Origin: Rhodobiaceae bacterium
GTDB lineage: Bacteria > Pseudomonadota > Alphaproteobacteria > RS24
Assembly (NCBI GenBank): GCA_002689195.1
Contig: NZFC01000021.1
Coordinates: 36,630 to 55,348 of the forward strand
DNA: 18,719 nucleotides
Direction: 5' to 3'
The position numbers and the translations under genes were made by a program. Below, piece by piece: positions 7,960 to 16,138 of the stretch (positions are counted from its first letter, which is position 1; the number at the start of each line of letters is the position of its first letter). The notes under the pieces were generated by a model. That model ran no database searches. It was not told the origin of the DNA and was given only the letters and a program-made list of their open reading frames with translations.

Positions 7960-9258
7960 ATGAGCGCGGATGATGCGAAATTGGCTGGTCTGAACAGTCT
8001 CGGCAAGACATATGATTTTGGCATCAATGAGGGCACTGTGGGCCCGAGCGTTATCGATGTTTCCTCGCTTTACGCCCAGACGGGGCAGTTTACCTACGAC
8101 CCCGGCTTCACCTCAACGGCAAGCTGCCAGTCATCCATAACCTATATTGACGGCGAAGAAGGCACGCTTTTGCATCGCGGCTATCCGATTGAGCAGCTGG
8201 CCGAAAAGGGCAATTTTGTTGAAACCTGCTACCTGCTGCTCAATGGCGAATTGCCGAGCCGCAAGCAGCTGGAAGAGTTTGAAACCGCCATTACGCGCCA
8301 CACCATGCTGCACGAGCAAATGAACCGGTTTTTCCATGGGTTCCGCCGCGACGCGCACCCGATGGCGATTATGGTCGGCGTCGTCGGCGCGCTCTCGGCG
8401 TTTTACCACGACAGCACGGATATTAACGACCCCGAGCAGCGCAAAATTGCCAGCCGCCGTTTGGTCGCAAAAATTCCGACGATTGCTGCCATGGCCTATA
8501 AATATTCGATCGGTCAGCCTTTCGTTTATCCGCGCAATGATCTGGATTACGCATCAAACTTCCTGCACATGTGCTTTTCCGTGCCTTGCGAGGAAATGAA
8601 TGTTAGCCCGACACTGGCGCGCGCCATGGATCGCATTTTCATTCTTCATGCCGACCATGAGCAAAACGCTTCGACCTCAACCGTCCGGCTTGCTGGCTCT
8701 TCGGGTGCCAATCCCTTTGCCTGCATTGCCGCCGGTATTGCGTGTCTGTGGGGGCCATCGCATGGCGGCGCGAACGAAGCGGCACTGGAAATGCTTTCCG
8801 AGATTGGCTCGGTCGACAATATTCCCGAATTTGTAAAGCGGGCCAAAGACAAAGACGACCCCTTCCGCCTGATGGGTTTTGGGCACCGCGTGTACAAAAA
8901 CTACGACCCGCGCGCGCGCGTGATGCAACAGACCTGTCACGAAGTGCTGGGGGAACTGGGCATCAAAGACGACCCGCTGCTCGATGTGGCGATGGAGCTC
9001 GAAAAAATCGCGCTCAATGATGAATATTTCGTCGAGAAGAAGCTCTATCCGAACATTGATTTTTATTCCGGCATCACCCTGAAAGCCATGGGCTTTCCGA
9101 CAACCATGTTTACCGTGTTGTTTGCACTTGCGCGCACTGTCGGCTGGGTGGCGCAGTGGAATGAAATGGTTGAGGATCCGAGCCAGCGTATCGGGCGTCC
9201 GCGCCAGCTTTATATCGGCTCGGCCAAGCGCAACTACACCGACATTGCCGACCGCTAG
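7960..9258 (+). CDS. gltA: Citrate synthase (type II)
   Basis: It condenses oxaloacetate and acetyl-CoA to citrate, the entry step of the TCA cycle. The 432-residue length fits the hexameric, Gram-negative type II enzyme. Landmarks are [49 protein letters not shown] with catalytic His268, [13 protein letters not shown] with His309, and [16 protein letters not shown] with Asp367. GRPRQLYIG follows near the C-terminus. GGAGA lies about 7 nt before the ATG. The 114-nt gap after gltX suggests its own promoter, although read-through from gltX is possible. It converges with lpxB with only 2 nt between the stops. Confidence 0.97.
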   Translation: MSADDAKLAGLNSLGKTYDFGINEGTVGPSVIDVSSLYAQTGQFTYDPGFTSTASCQSSITYIDGEEGTLLHRGYPIEQLAEKGNFVETCYLLLNGELPSRKQLEEFETAITRHTMLHEQMNRFFHGFRRDAHPMAIMVGVVGALSAFYHDSTDINDPEQRKIASRRLVAKIPTIAAMAYKYSIGQPFVYPRNDLDYASNFLHMCFSVPCEEMNVSPTLARAMDRIFILHADHEQNASTSTVRLAGSSGANPFACIAAGIACLWGPSHGGANEAALEMLSEIGSVDNIPEFVKRAKDKDDPFRLMGFGHRVYKNYDPRARVMQQTCHEVLGELGIKDDPLLDVAMELEKIALNDEYFVEKKLYPNIDFYSGITLKAMGFPTTMFTVLFALARTVGWVAQWNEMVEDPSQRIGRPRQLYIGSAKRNYTDIADR

Positions 9259-9260
9259 GC

Positions 9261-10415
9261 TTATTGAATTAGTGAGCGGATAATTTCCGCCGCGCGCGCG
9301 GCTGGCGATTGACCGGGGCTGCCCAGCACATCAGCCAGCGGAGCAAGGTGCGCGCGTTTTGCGTCGTTTAAACCATCATCTTTCAACAGGTCGCACACGG
9401 CCGGCGTTATCAGATCCGCCGTGCAGCGGTCTTCGAGAAATTCCTGCATCACTGGCGCATCAAGCACCAAATTGACGATAACCGCCGAAGGCACGCGCAA
9501 CACACGCATCAGCAGCGCGCCCATCAGCCCGCCCATTTTATACGCGATGACGCTCGGCAAGCCTGCCATGCCCAGTTCAAGCGTCGCCGTGCCGGAAGCC
9601 GCGAGTGCGGCATTGGCGGCGGAAAAAGCAGCTATTTTATCGCTCTCCTCCTCCACCAAAATCGGCTCAACCGGCCAATCGGCAACGCGCGCGCGCACCG
9701 CCTCGCGCGTATGGGCCACCACCGGAATAACCACCGACAAATCCTCAACTTGGGCTGAGACGCGCGCAATGGTTTGTTCGAATATAGGGGCCAGTTTCCG
9801 TATCTCGCTCATGCGGCTGCCGGGCAAAACGCACAACAGCTTCCCCGCGGCGGGAATATTATATTTGCCCCGAAAATCGGCAATGGGCGCGTAGCTTTGA
9901 AACCGGGCAACAATGGGGTGGCCGACAAAATGACAGGGCGGCCCCGAAAGCGCCTTGAAAATATGGCTCTCAAACGGAAACAGCGACAAAACAGCATCAA
10001 AATGGCGCGCCATTTTGCGCGCACGCCCACGCCGCCAGGCCCAAACAGACGGTGCCACATAGCAAATCACAGGAATATCAGCATGACGCTTTTTGATGCG
10101 CGCGGCCACGCGGTGGTTAAACTCCGGACTGTCGATCAGCACGACCATATCGGGGCGCGTGTCACACGCATGCGCCGCCGTTAAATCGACCAGACCAAAA
10201 AGTCGGCGCAAATTCGCCAAAATCGGCCCAAGCCCCATAATGGCAATCTCCGACATGTCGAAAATAGATGAAAAACTGGCGCGCGTCATGGCGGGCCCGC
10301 CCACACCGCTCAAAGTGGCATCGGGATAAAGGGCGCGAATGGCTTCGATGAGGTCTGCGCCCAGAAGATCGCCGGATGTTTCACCGGCGACGATCATGAT
10401 GTGCGGCGCGCTCAC
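9261..10415 (-). CDS. lpxB: Lipid-A-disaccharide synthase
   Basis: A peripheral membrane glycosyltransferase of family GT19 that joins UDP-2,3-diacylglucosamine and lipid X to form the lipid A disaccharide. The 384 residues are full length. Motifs visible are AGETSGDLLGADLI (11-24), GVGGPAM, SEIAIMGLGPIL, DSPEFNHRVA, YVAPSVWAWRRGRA, FVGHP, LPGSRMSEI and ASGTATLELGMAGLP. The start is GTG at 10415, overlapping the lpxI stop as GTGA (4 nt shared), which implies translational coupling. An ATG at residue 7 is an alternative but lacks a better signal. It is the last gene of the envelope cluster and its substrate is made by LpxI just upstream. Confidence 0.96.
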   Translation of the reverse strand: MSAPHIMIVAGETSGDLLGADLIEAIRALYPDATLSGVGGPAMTRASFSSIFDMSEIAIMGLGPILANLRRLFGLVDLTAAHACDTRPDMVVLIDSPEFNHRVAARIKKRHADIPVICYVAPSVWAWRRGRARKMARHFDAVLSLFPFESHIFKALSGPPCHFVGHPIVARFQSYAPIADFRGKYNIPAAGKLLCVLPGSRMSEIRKLAPIFEQTIARVSAQVEDLSVVIPVVAHTREAVRARVADWPVEPILVEEESDKIAAFSAANAALAASGTATLELGMAGLPSVIAYKMGGLMGALLMRVLRVPSAVIVNLVLDAPVMQEFLEDRCTADLITPAVCDLLKDDGLNDAKRAHLAPLADVLGSPGQSPAARAAEIIRSLIQ

Positions 10416-11257
10416 AAATCCTCCGGCGTTAGCCCGTATAAAAACAAGCCGGCGCGATTGGCCTGCTCAATGCACGCGTCAAGTGCCTCAAAAAGCACGC
10501 CGTCAGCCTCGAACACGATACCGGCCAGTCCCGCACGCGCCGCGCCTTCCACGGTTTGTGGCCCCAGCGCCGGCAAATCAATACGCCGGTCTTGTTGCGG
10601 TTTTGGAATTTTAGCCAGCACACCAGCGCGCGCTTCGGGCGTACCGCGCACTTCTTCCGACAAGTCGCCCACGCGGGCGAGCATGGCGTCTGTGCCTTCC
10701 ACGCTCTCGACCCCCAGTACAATGCCGCGCGCGACAATTGCGGCCTGGCCGATATCAAGCGCGCCAATATGCGACGCGATTTCGACCGCGCGCGTCATGT
10801 CTTGCTGGTGCGGCTCTATAGTGGCGCCGGTCAAAAGCCCTTGCAAGGGCCGGGTCTGCGCCAGCACATCGGCAGCCGATACGATGGCAAACCCTTGCGC
10901 CTCGAAATAATCCAGCACATGGGTCAACAACGCATTATCACCGCGCTGGGCTTGCGACAGCGCACGTTCAACCACCCAGAGGCCGCCCGCATCCAGTTCA
11001 AGCGTCGTCAAATTGGGTCTTTGCACGCCGCCCACAATCACAACATCGCGCACGCCCGCCTGCTGCATTAAATCGCGCGCCAGTTCGAGTTGGCCGATGC
11101 CGACCCACGCATCCATATTTTCAGAAATGTCTTCGGCCACCTCGCCGGAAATACCCAGCGCAAAAACCGTGCGGCCCGATTGACGCAGATTTTCGATAAT
11201 CCGATAAGGCAACATGCCGTTACCGGCTATCAGTCCCAGAGGCGTCGGCGCTGCCAA
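10412..11257 (-). CDS. lpxI: UDP-2,3-diacylglucosamine pyrophosphatase LpxI (DUF1009)
   Basis: It hydrolyses UDP-2,3-diacylglucosamine to lipid X and UMP, the step done by LpxH in Gammaproteobacteria; LpxI is the alphaproteobacterial replacement, characterised in Caulobacter. The 281-residue protein has PLGLIAGNGMLPYRI at the N-terminus (6-20), VVIVGGVQRPNL, GDNALLTHVLDYFE and the C-terminal signature KIPKPQQDRRIDLPALGPQTVE (216-237), which carries the acidic residues expected at the active site (Asp223, Asp227). It starts with TTG directly after the lpxA TGA in the same frame, so no upstream start is possible, and the next ATG (residue 15) would remove the conserved GNG block. Its stop overlaps lpxB. 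Confidence 0.94.
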   Translation of the reverse strand: MAAPTPLGLIAGNGMLPYRIIENLRQSGRTVFALGISGEVAEDISENMDAWVGIGQLELARDLMQQAGVRDVVIVGGVQRPNLTTLELDAGGLWVVERALSQAQRGDNALLTHVLDYFEAQGFAIVSAADVLAQTRPLQGLLTGATIEPHQQDMTRAVEIASHIGALDIGQAAIVARGIVLGVESVEGTDAMLARVGDLSEEVRGTPEARAGVLAKIPKPQQDRRIDLPALGPQTVEGAARAGLAGIVFEADGVLFEALDACIEQANRAGLFLYGLTPEDL

Positions 11258-12064
11258 TCAAGCCCCCGACGGTGATGGAGATGGCAGGCAATATCCGCGA
11301 CTTTTTTCGACCAGAATGAAATCAATCATCTGATTGACCAGACCGCTCTCGGCATATGTCTCGCGGGCGCGCAGCACGCGGTCCTGAAACGTCGCATTCT
11401 GGGTCATGAACACATCCTTATAGGCCGCCCGCAGCGCATTAATTTCATTGCGGTCAAAATCGCGCCGCTTCAGCCCGACAAGGTTCAGCCCGCCCAAAAT
11501 GGCACGATTGCCACTAACCATACCGAACGGAATAACGTCTTCCGTAACCAGACTGCCCGCGCCTACAAAACTATGCGCGCCGATGCGGGAAAATTGATGC
11601 ACACCGACAAGGCCGCCCAGAATTGCGAAATCCGCCACGCTCACATGGCCGCCCAGCGTGGCGTTATTTGCCATAATGACATTGCTGCCAACAACACAGT
11701 CATGCGCCACATGCACGCCAACCATAAACAAATTATCGTCGCCGACGCGCGTGACGGCACCGCCATTGCTGGTGCCGGGGTTCATGGTCACATGCTCACG
11801 AATGGTGTTGCGCGCGCCGATCTCTAACGAGACAAGTTCGCCATCATATTTCAAATCCTGCGAAATATGCCCGATCGATGCAAAAGGAAAAATGCGGGTG
11901 TCTGCCCCGATGCTTGTGTCGCCAGTAACGACCACATGCGCGTCAAGGCGGCAATTATCGCCGAGCACGACATTGCCGTCCACGCAACAATAGGGCCCGA
12001 TGGTAACATTGCGCCCCAGCTTTACCGTGTCGGCGACCAGCGCCGTGCTATGAACATCCGTCAT
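11258..12064 (-). CDS. lpxA: UDP-N-acetylglucosamine O-acyltransferase
   Basis: It adds a 3-hydroxyacyl chain from acyl-ACP to UDP-GlcNAc, the first step of lipid A synthesis. The 268 residues form a left-handed beta-helix of hexapeptide repeats (about 5-190) plus a helical C-terminus (GLKRRDFDRNEINALRAAYK). The catalytic His is His121 in VGVHVAHDCVVG, and NNATLGGHV and VHQFSRIGAHSFVGAGS match the family closely. The ATG at 12064 is preceded by AGGA with 7-nt spacing. That Shine-Dalgarno lies in the 3' arm of an inverted repeat in the 73-nt gap to lpxD. In most Alphaproteobacteria fabZ sits between lpxD and lpxA; here it is missing. The TGA stop abuts the TTG start of lpxI in the same frame. 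Confidence 0.97.
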   Translation of the reverse strand: MTDVHSTALVADTVKLGRNVTIGPYCCVDGNVVLGDNCRLDAHVVVTGDTSIGADTRIFPFASIGHISQDLKYDGELVSLEIGARNTIREHVTMNPGTSNGGAVTRVGDDNLFMVGVHVAHDCVVGSNVIMANNATLGGHVSVADFAILGGLVGVHQFSRIGAHSFVGAGSLVTEDVIPFGMVSGNRAILGGLNLVGLKRRDFDRNEINALRAAYKDVFMTQNATFQDRVLRARETYAESGLVNQMIDFILVEKSRGYCLPSPSPSGA

Positions 12065-12067
12065 GAA

Positions 12068-12123
12068 ACAATCCTAGCATGTTGTGTAAATTTGCCCGCG
12101 CGAATTTACAAATAAAGGATTGT
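12068..12123 (-). promoter_or_regulatory. Nested inverted repeats covering the lpxA ribosome binding site
   Basis: Read on the minus strand, ACAATCCT (12123-12116) is complementary to AGGATTGT (12075-12068). Inside lies TGTAAATTCG (12110-12101), loop CGCGGG, then CAAATTTACA (12094-12085), with eight outer pairs, one C-A mismatch and one inner G-C pair. AGGATTGT contains the lpxA Shine-Dalgarno AGGA, so the folded mRNA would hide the lpxA start. As DNA, the inner repeat is a 26-bp near-palindrome that could be an operator. No T-run follows, so a terminator is unlikely. The structure is seen; the function is inferred. Confidence 0.55.
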
Positions 12124-12137
12124 GTCGGTTTATTACG

Positions 12138-13187
12138 TTATTTACCGGAACCGGGTGTGTCGCCGGATTTGGCGAGGCGTTTGAGAGTTGCCGTTTCGCG
12201 CAAAAACTCGCGCGCCGGACGCGCCGGAATACCCATGAGTTGCGTGTTGTCGGGAAATGAGCGGGTGACGCTGGATTTTGCCCCCACGACGACATGCGCG
12301 CCCAGCGTCAAATGCCCGTAAATTCCGGCCTGCCCGCCAACCTGACAGTAATCGCCAATATGCGTGCCACCGGCAATGCCGGATTGACCGGCCATGAAAA
12401 CATGGCGTCCCAGCACGACGTTATGCGCCAGATGCACCAGATTATCGAGCTTGCTTCCCTCGCCAATAATCGTGTCGCCCAGCGTGCCACGATCAATGGT
12501 GCAATTGGCCCCCATTTCGACATCGGCCTGAATGATAACGCGGCCAAGCTGCGGCACTTTCAAGTGCGCCTTGCCAGGCGCGAAACCAAACCCGCATTGC
12601 CCGATGCAGCTGCCCGCATGAATGGTGACACGATCACCAACAAGGCTATAACCCACCACCGCACCGGCACCCAGCGTGCAATCGCGCCCCAGCGCCACAC
12701 CTTCGCCAATCACCGCATGGGCGGCAAGGTGTGTGTTGTCGCCAATCTCGGCATTAGCGCCAATCGTCACGCTGTCTGCAATCTGGCAGTTTTGCCCTAT
12801 TTTCGCTGTCGGATGAATGGCGGGCGCGCCCGCTGGCATTTGCCCCGGCATGGGTCGGGCAAGCGCGGCGTCCGGATAGAAGGCTTGCGCGGCACGCGCC
12901 ATGCCCGCGTGAGGGTCGTCACACGCCAGCGCAATGATATGCGGCGGGCACGCATCCACATGCGCTTTGCCCACGAGCACGGCCGCGGCGCGCGTTTCAG
13001 CTAGCTGCGGCAGATATTTTTTATCCGTCACAAAACACAGGCTGTCGTTGGACGCGGTGGCGATATCTTCAATATCGTTGATCAGGCGACCCGCATCGGC
13101 ACCGTCGGGCATTTGTGCGCCAATTTGCGACGCGATATCGCCGATTGTAAATGGCCCGGCGCGGGTAAAGAAACGCGGGTCAGCCAT
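12138..13187 (-). CDS. lpxD: UDP-3-O-acylglucosamine N-acyltransferase
   Basis: It adds the second acyl chain, on the amino group, in lipid A synthesis. The 349 residues include an N-terminal uridine-binding domain (about 10-105) and a left-handed beta-helix (about 123-320) with repeats such as IGANAEIGDN. The C-terminal tail ARPAREFLRETATLKRLAK follows. The catalytic His is expected to be His255 in DNLVHLAHNVVLG; TIDRGTLGDTIIG is also a family block. In the usually conserved IG-x-DGFGF block the Asp is replaced by Cys198 (IGQCGFGFA). The ATG lies 9 nt after the ompH stop, with only a distant AAGGA for ribosome binding, so coupling to ompH is likely. The stop is followed by the 73-nt gap that replaces fabZ. 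Confidence 0.96.
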   Translation of the reverse strand: MADPRFFTRAGPFTIGDIASQIGAQMPDGADAGRLINDIEDIATASNDSLCFVTDKKYLPQLAETRAAAVLVGKAHVDACPPHIIALACDDPHAGMARAAQAFYPDAALARPMPGQMPAGAPAIHPTAKIGQNCQIADSVTIGANAEIGDNTHLAAHAVIGEGVALGRDCTLGAGAVVGYSLVGDRVTIHAGSCIGQCGFGFAPGKAHLKVPQLGRVIIQADVEMGANCTIDRGTLGDTIIGEGSKLDNLVHLAHNVVLGRHVFMAGQSGIAGGTHIGDYCQVGGQAGIYGHLTLGAHVVVGAKSSVTRSFPDNTQLMGIPARPAREFLRETATLKRLAKSGDTPGSGK

Positions 13188-13196
13188 AGCAGGAAA

Positions 13197-13757
13197 TTAT
13201 TCCTTCACCTCAATGGGCTTAACCTTGACGCTTGACAGTTTCTTGTCGATCGCGCTGACGACATCTTTTGTCACATCAAGACCGGGGCTGGAAATGAAAA
13301 CCGCATCGCGCCGCACCACCAGAGCTGCATTGCGCTGTTCGGCGATGGCCGCAAGCTCTTCAAGCGCGACTTTCAAAATTTCCTGACCGGCTTTTTGACC
13401 ACCGGCCTGAATAGCGCGTTGGCGTTTACCAAACTCCTGCTTCGTCTGAAGTTCTTCAAGCCGCAATTCCTCGACCTTGCCTTGCAGCGCGTCTGCCGCC
13501 ATCAGGGCACGCTGTTCTTTCAGCTTTTCAACCTCGCCGGCCATGCGCGCATCAAATTTCTGTGCGTCGTCGTTCACCACTTTCATTTGGCTTTCAAGCT
13601 GGCTCGCCATGCTTTTGCCGGCTTTTGATTGCGCCAAGGCAGCATTGACGTCGAAAACCACCACAACTTGCTCGGCAGCGGCCGGCAGCGAAGTTAGGGC
13701 AAAGGCCAACAGTGCTGCAAAAACAAGGGAAAATTTTCTGTTAAAAATCGTCATCAT
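13197..13757 (-). CDS. ompH: OmpH/Skp-family periplasmic chaperone
   Basis: Skp-type chaperones hold unfolded outer-membrane proteins in the periplasm and deliver them to the BAM complex. The 186-residue protein has a signal peptide (basic NRK, hydrophobic core, probable cleavage after Ala28 in PAAA-EQ). A short beta strand follows (VVVVFDVNAALAQS), then a long charged helical region (about 45-145) with the Lys, Glu and Gln pattern of a coiled coil, and the C-terminal strand ALVVRRDAVFISS. Two adjacent ATGs exist at 13757 and 13754; AGGAGA at 13767-13762 is 4 and 7 nt away, so the second may be the real start. The Shine-Dalgarno overlaps the bamA TAG stop, coupling the chaperone to BamA. Confidence 0.92.
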   Translation of the reverse strand: MMTIFNRKFSLVFAALLAFALTSLPAAAEQVVVVFDVNAALAQSKAGKSMASQLESQMKVVNDDAQKFDARMAGEVEKLKEQRALMAADALQGKVEELRLEELQTKQEFGKRQRAIQAGGQKAGQEILKVALEELAAIAEQRNAALVVRRDAVFISSPGLDVTKDVVSAIDKKLSSVKVKPIEVKE

Positions 13758-13761
13758 GATA

Positions 13762-13767
13762 TCTCCT
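13762..13767 (-). promoter_or_regulatory. ompH ribosome binding site overlapping the bamA stop codon
   Basis: AGGAGA shares its first two bases with the TAG stop of bamA (13768-13766). Ribosomes ending on bamA would sit on this site, which favours re-initiation at ompH. Confidence 0.7.
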
Positions 13768-16063
13768 AAAAACGTGTACCAACTGAGAAGCGGAAGAACC
13801 GCGTATCGTCATAATCTTCCTTGACCAGGGCACGCGCAAAGTCAAACCGGACAGGCCCGAATGGCGAACGCCATGAGATACTTAACCCGGTAGTTGCGCG
13901 AAAGGCAAATTCGTCTTCAATGTCATTTGCCACGAATGAGACGGAGTCCGTGTCGCCCAAAGCACCAAAATCAATAAATGCATTGGCTTTCATGCCCACA
14001 TCCTTTGGAATGCCCAGTGGCAAAGAAACTTCCGTGGTGCCCACAACATAGCGGTTTGCACCCAGCGCGTAGCCCGTGCTGACTTGGCGGGGGCCGATAC
14101 CCGACCTGTCGAAGCCGCGAAAAGTCGAGCCGCCTTTAAAGAAGCGATCACTGTAATTGATGACGCCGCCCTCATAATCATAGATGAGGCCTGCCGTGGC
14201 GCGCCCGTGAAACACCCAACCTTCGGCAATCTCGTGGTAATAATTGGCGATCAAAGTGGTTCGCAAATAGCTAATATCACCCGCCGGGCCTGCCAGATCC
14301 TGACCGAAGCCGAAATTCCAGCCATCTGTCGGGTCAATCGGGTCATCGCGCTTGTCGATGGAATAATAATACCCGATTTCCTCCTTGAAAACCTGATAGC
14401 CCGGATTGACCAAACTGCTTGAGGAGGTATTGGTCAACTCGTCTTCAGATAGGTTCACGAACAAAGACAGCCGCCCGTCTTCCGACAAGGGAAACGCCAC
14501 CTGACCACCAACGCCCGTGGAGCGGGTTTCCAGATTTGCTTCATTGTCGTAGTCATTTTCAGTGTTGAACAGACTGAAACCAGCCGCGACGCGCCGGTCT
14601 AGAAAAAATGGCTCGGTGAAATTCAAGGCATAGCGCTGCACCTCGCTGCTGACGCCGACGCGCAAATTCAGTCGCTGGCCGCGCCCCAAAAGGTTGCGCT
14701 CGGCAATAGCAAACTCGGTTGTCACGTTTTCTGCCGATGAGTAGCCGATGCCAAAGGTCAGCTCGCCCGTTGACTGCTCAACAACGTTCACATCAATAAT
14801 GGTTTTGTCCGGTTCACTGCCCGGGCTTTCTTCAATATCGACCGAGCTGAAATATCCGAGCCCCCGCAAGTTCCGACGCGAGCGTTCCAGAAGCACGCGG
14901 TTAAACGCATCGCCTTCGCTGATCCGCATTTCGCGGCGCAGCACTTCGTCATGGGTGCGGTCATTGCCATTAATATTAATCCGCTCGACATAAACGCGCG
15001 GGCCCTCTTCAATGACATATTCGACCCTGATCAGATTGTTCTCACGGTCACGGCGCGTGCGGGCGCGAATATCGGCAAACGCAAAGCCTTTCTCGCCCAG
15101 CAGCTTGGTCAGCGCGTCTTCGGTATCCTCGATTTTTCTGAGGTCATAGCGGTCGCCTTCGACATGTTCGATGGCCCCCTCAAGGGCATCAATTTCAATT
15201 GTTTCGACGGTTGATCTGACGCGCGAGTTTGCAAATGTAAAAAGCTCACCCTCTTCAATATTGAAGGTGACGAAAAACTCTTCGCCGTTTCGGGTCAGTT
15301 CAGCGCTGGAACTGACAACGCGGAAATCGGCATAGCCCTTGCTGAGATAAACCCGCCGCAGGCGCTGGCGGTCATAGTTCAGCCGGTCGGGGTCATAGCT
15401 GTCCGACGAAGCAAAAAACCGCCACCAGCGCGTCTCCGAGGTGATGATTTCCTCACGCAGGCGGTCATCATCAAACGCTTTATTGCCAACAAAATTGATC
15501 GACCGAATGCCGGTTATCGGGCCCTCATTGATCTCAAAAATCACATCGACACGGTTTTGCGGCAGTTGAATGACCTTTGGCTCGATGCGCGAGGCAAAAT
15601 AACCGCTCTGCCGGTAAATTTCGATAAAGCGCTCCACATCGTCTTGCACGCGCGCGCGGGTGTAAACTTGGCGCGGGCGCAATTCTGCCTCGTCGGTCAA
15701 TGTGTTATCATTAATAGCGCCATTGCCTTCAAATGAGACGCGGTTGACAATCGGGTTCTCGACCACCGATACGATGAGCCCGCCCTCGCTGCGCCGGATG
15801 GTTACATCGGAAAACAAGCCGGAGGCAAACAGCGTCTTCACTGATTGGTCAACCATATCAACATCATCGACCATGCCTTCGCGCACGACCATATAGGCGC
15901 GCACGGTTTCTTCTTCAACGCGCTGGGTGCCCTCAACGCGGATGAATTGAATAATTTCAGTTTCTGAGGTTGCGCCCTCGCCTGCTTCTTGTGCATGTGC
16001 CCCGAAGCTCAGCCCGCACGCAAAAACAAAGAAAACCGCAAGCCGAAAACCCTGAAATCGCAT
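13766..16063 (-). CDS. bamA: Outer membrane protein assembly factor BamA
   Basis: BamA is the central barrel of the BAM complex, which folds and inserts beta-barrel proteins into the outer membrane. From the chosen start the protein has 765 residues. These comprise a signal peptide MRFQGFRLAVFFVFACGLSF with probable cleavage after Ala24 (AHA-QE), five POTRA domains (about 37-430) and a C-terminal 16-strand barrel (about 450-765). The barrel contains the FRGF motif of loop 6 (GGSTFRGFDRSG) and ends in Phe, the usual outer-membrane signal. The frame extends upstream to an ATG at 16123, but that one lacks a ribosome site and would bury the signal peptide behind 20 polar residues. AAAGG at 16075-16071, 7 nt before 16063, decides the start. 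It lies between rseP and ompH, the usual order. Confidence 0.96.
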   Translation of the reverse strand: MRFQGFRLAVFFVFACGLSFGAHAQEAGEGATSETEIIQFIRVEGTQRVEEETVRAYMVVREGMVDDVDMVDQSVKTLFASGLFSDVTIRRSEGGLIVSVVENPIVNRVSFEGNGAINDNTLTDEAELRPRQVYTRARVQDDVERFIEIYRQSGYFASRIEPKVIQLPQNRVDVIFEINEGPITGIRSINFVGNKAFDDDRLREEIITSETRWWRFFASSDSYDPDRLNYDRQRLRRVYLSKGYADFRVVSSSAELTRNGEEFFVTFNIEEGELFTFANSRVRSTVETIEIDALEGAIEHVEGDRYDLRKIEDTEDALTKLLGEKGFAFADIRARTRRDRENNLIRVEYVIEEGPRVYVERININGNDRTHDEVLRREMRISEGDAFNRVLLERSRRNLRGLGYFSSVDIEESPGSEPDKTIIDVNVVEQSTGELTFGIGYSSAENVTTEFAIAERNLLGRGQRLNLRVGVSSEVQRYALNFTEPFFLDRRVAAGFSLFNTENDYDNEANLETRSTGVGGQVAFPLSEDGRLSLFVNLSEDELTNTSSSSLVNPGYQVFKEEIGYYYSIDKRDDPIDPTDGWNFGFGQDLAGPAGDISYLRTTLIANYYHEIAEGWVFHGRATAGLIYDYEGGVINYSDRFFKGGSTFRGFDRSGIGPRQVSTGYALGANRYVVGTTEVSLPLGIPKDVGMKANAFIDFGALGDTDSVSFVANDIEDEFAFRATTGLSISWRSPFGPVRFDFARALVKEDYDDTRFFRFSVGTRF

Positions 16064-16070
16064 AATCATA

Positions 16071-16075
16071 CCTTT
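16071..16075 (-). promoter_or_regulatory. bamA ribosome binding site
   Basis: AAAGG (minus strand) lies seven nt before the ATG at 16063 and only one before the ATG at 16069, so it selects 16063. The remaining gap to rseP (16076-16138) holds only a weak 5-bp inverted repeat, GTAAA/TTTAC. Confidence 0.6.
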
Positions 16076-16138
16076 GAAATCTAATGTTGAATTGGTGGGG
16101 TTGGTCTTACGGTAAACTGACATGTTTTACGCCAGCAT

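Noticed and set aside
12294..13004. 236-residue plus-strand frame opposite lpxD
   Set aside because: Shadow of the hexapeptide repeats of LpxD; skewed composition, no start signal.
16064..16123. 20-residue N-terminal extension of BamA
   Set aside because: The ATG at 16123 has no ribosome site, and the extension would place polar residues before a classic signal peptide. AAAGG selects the ATG at 16063.
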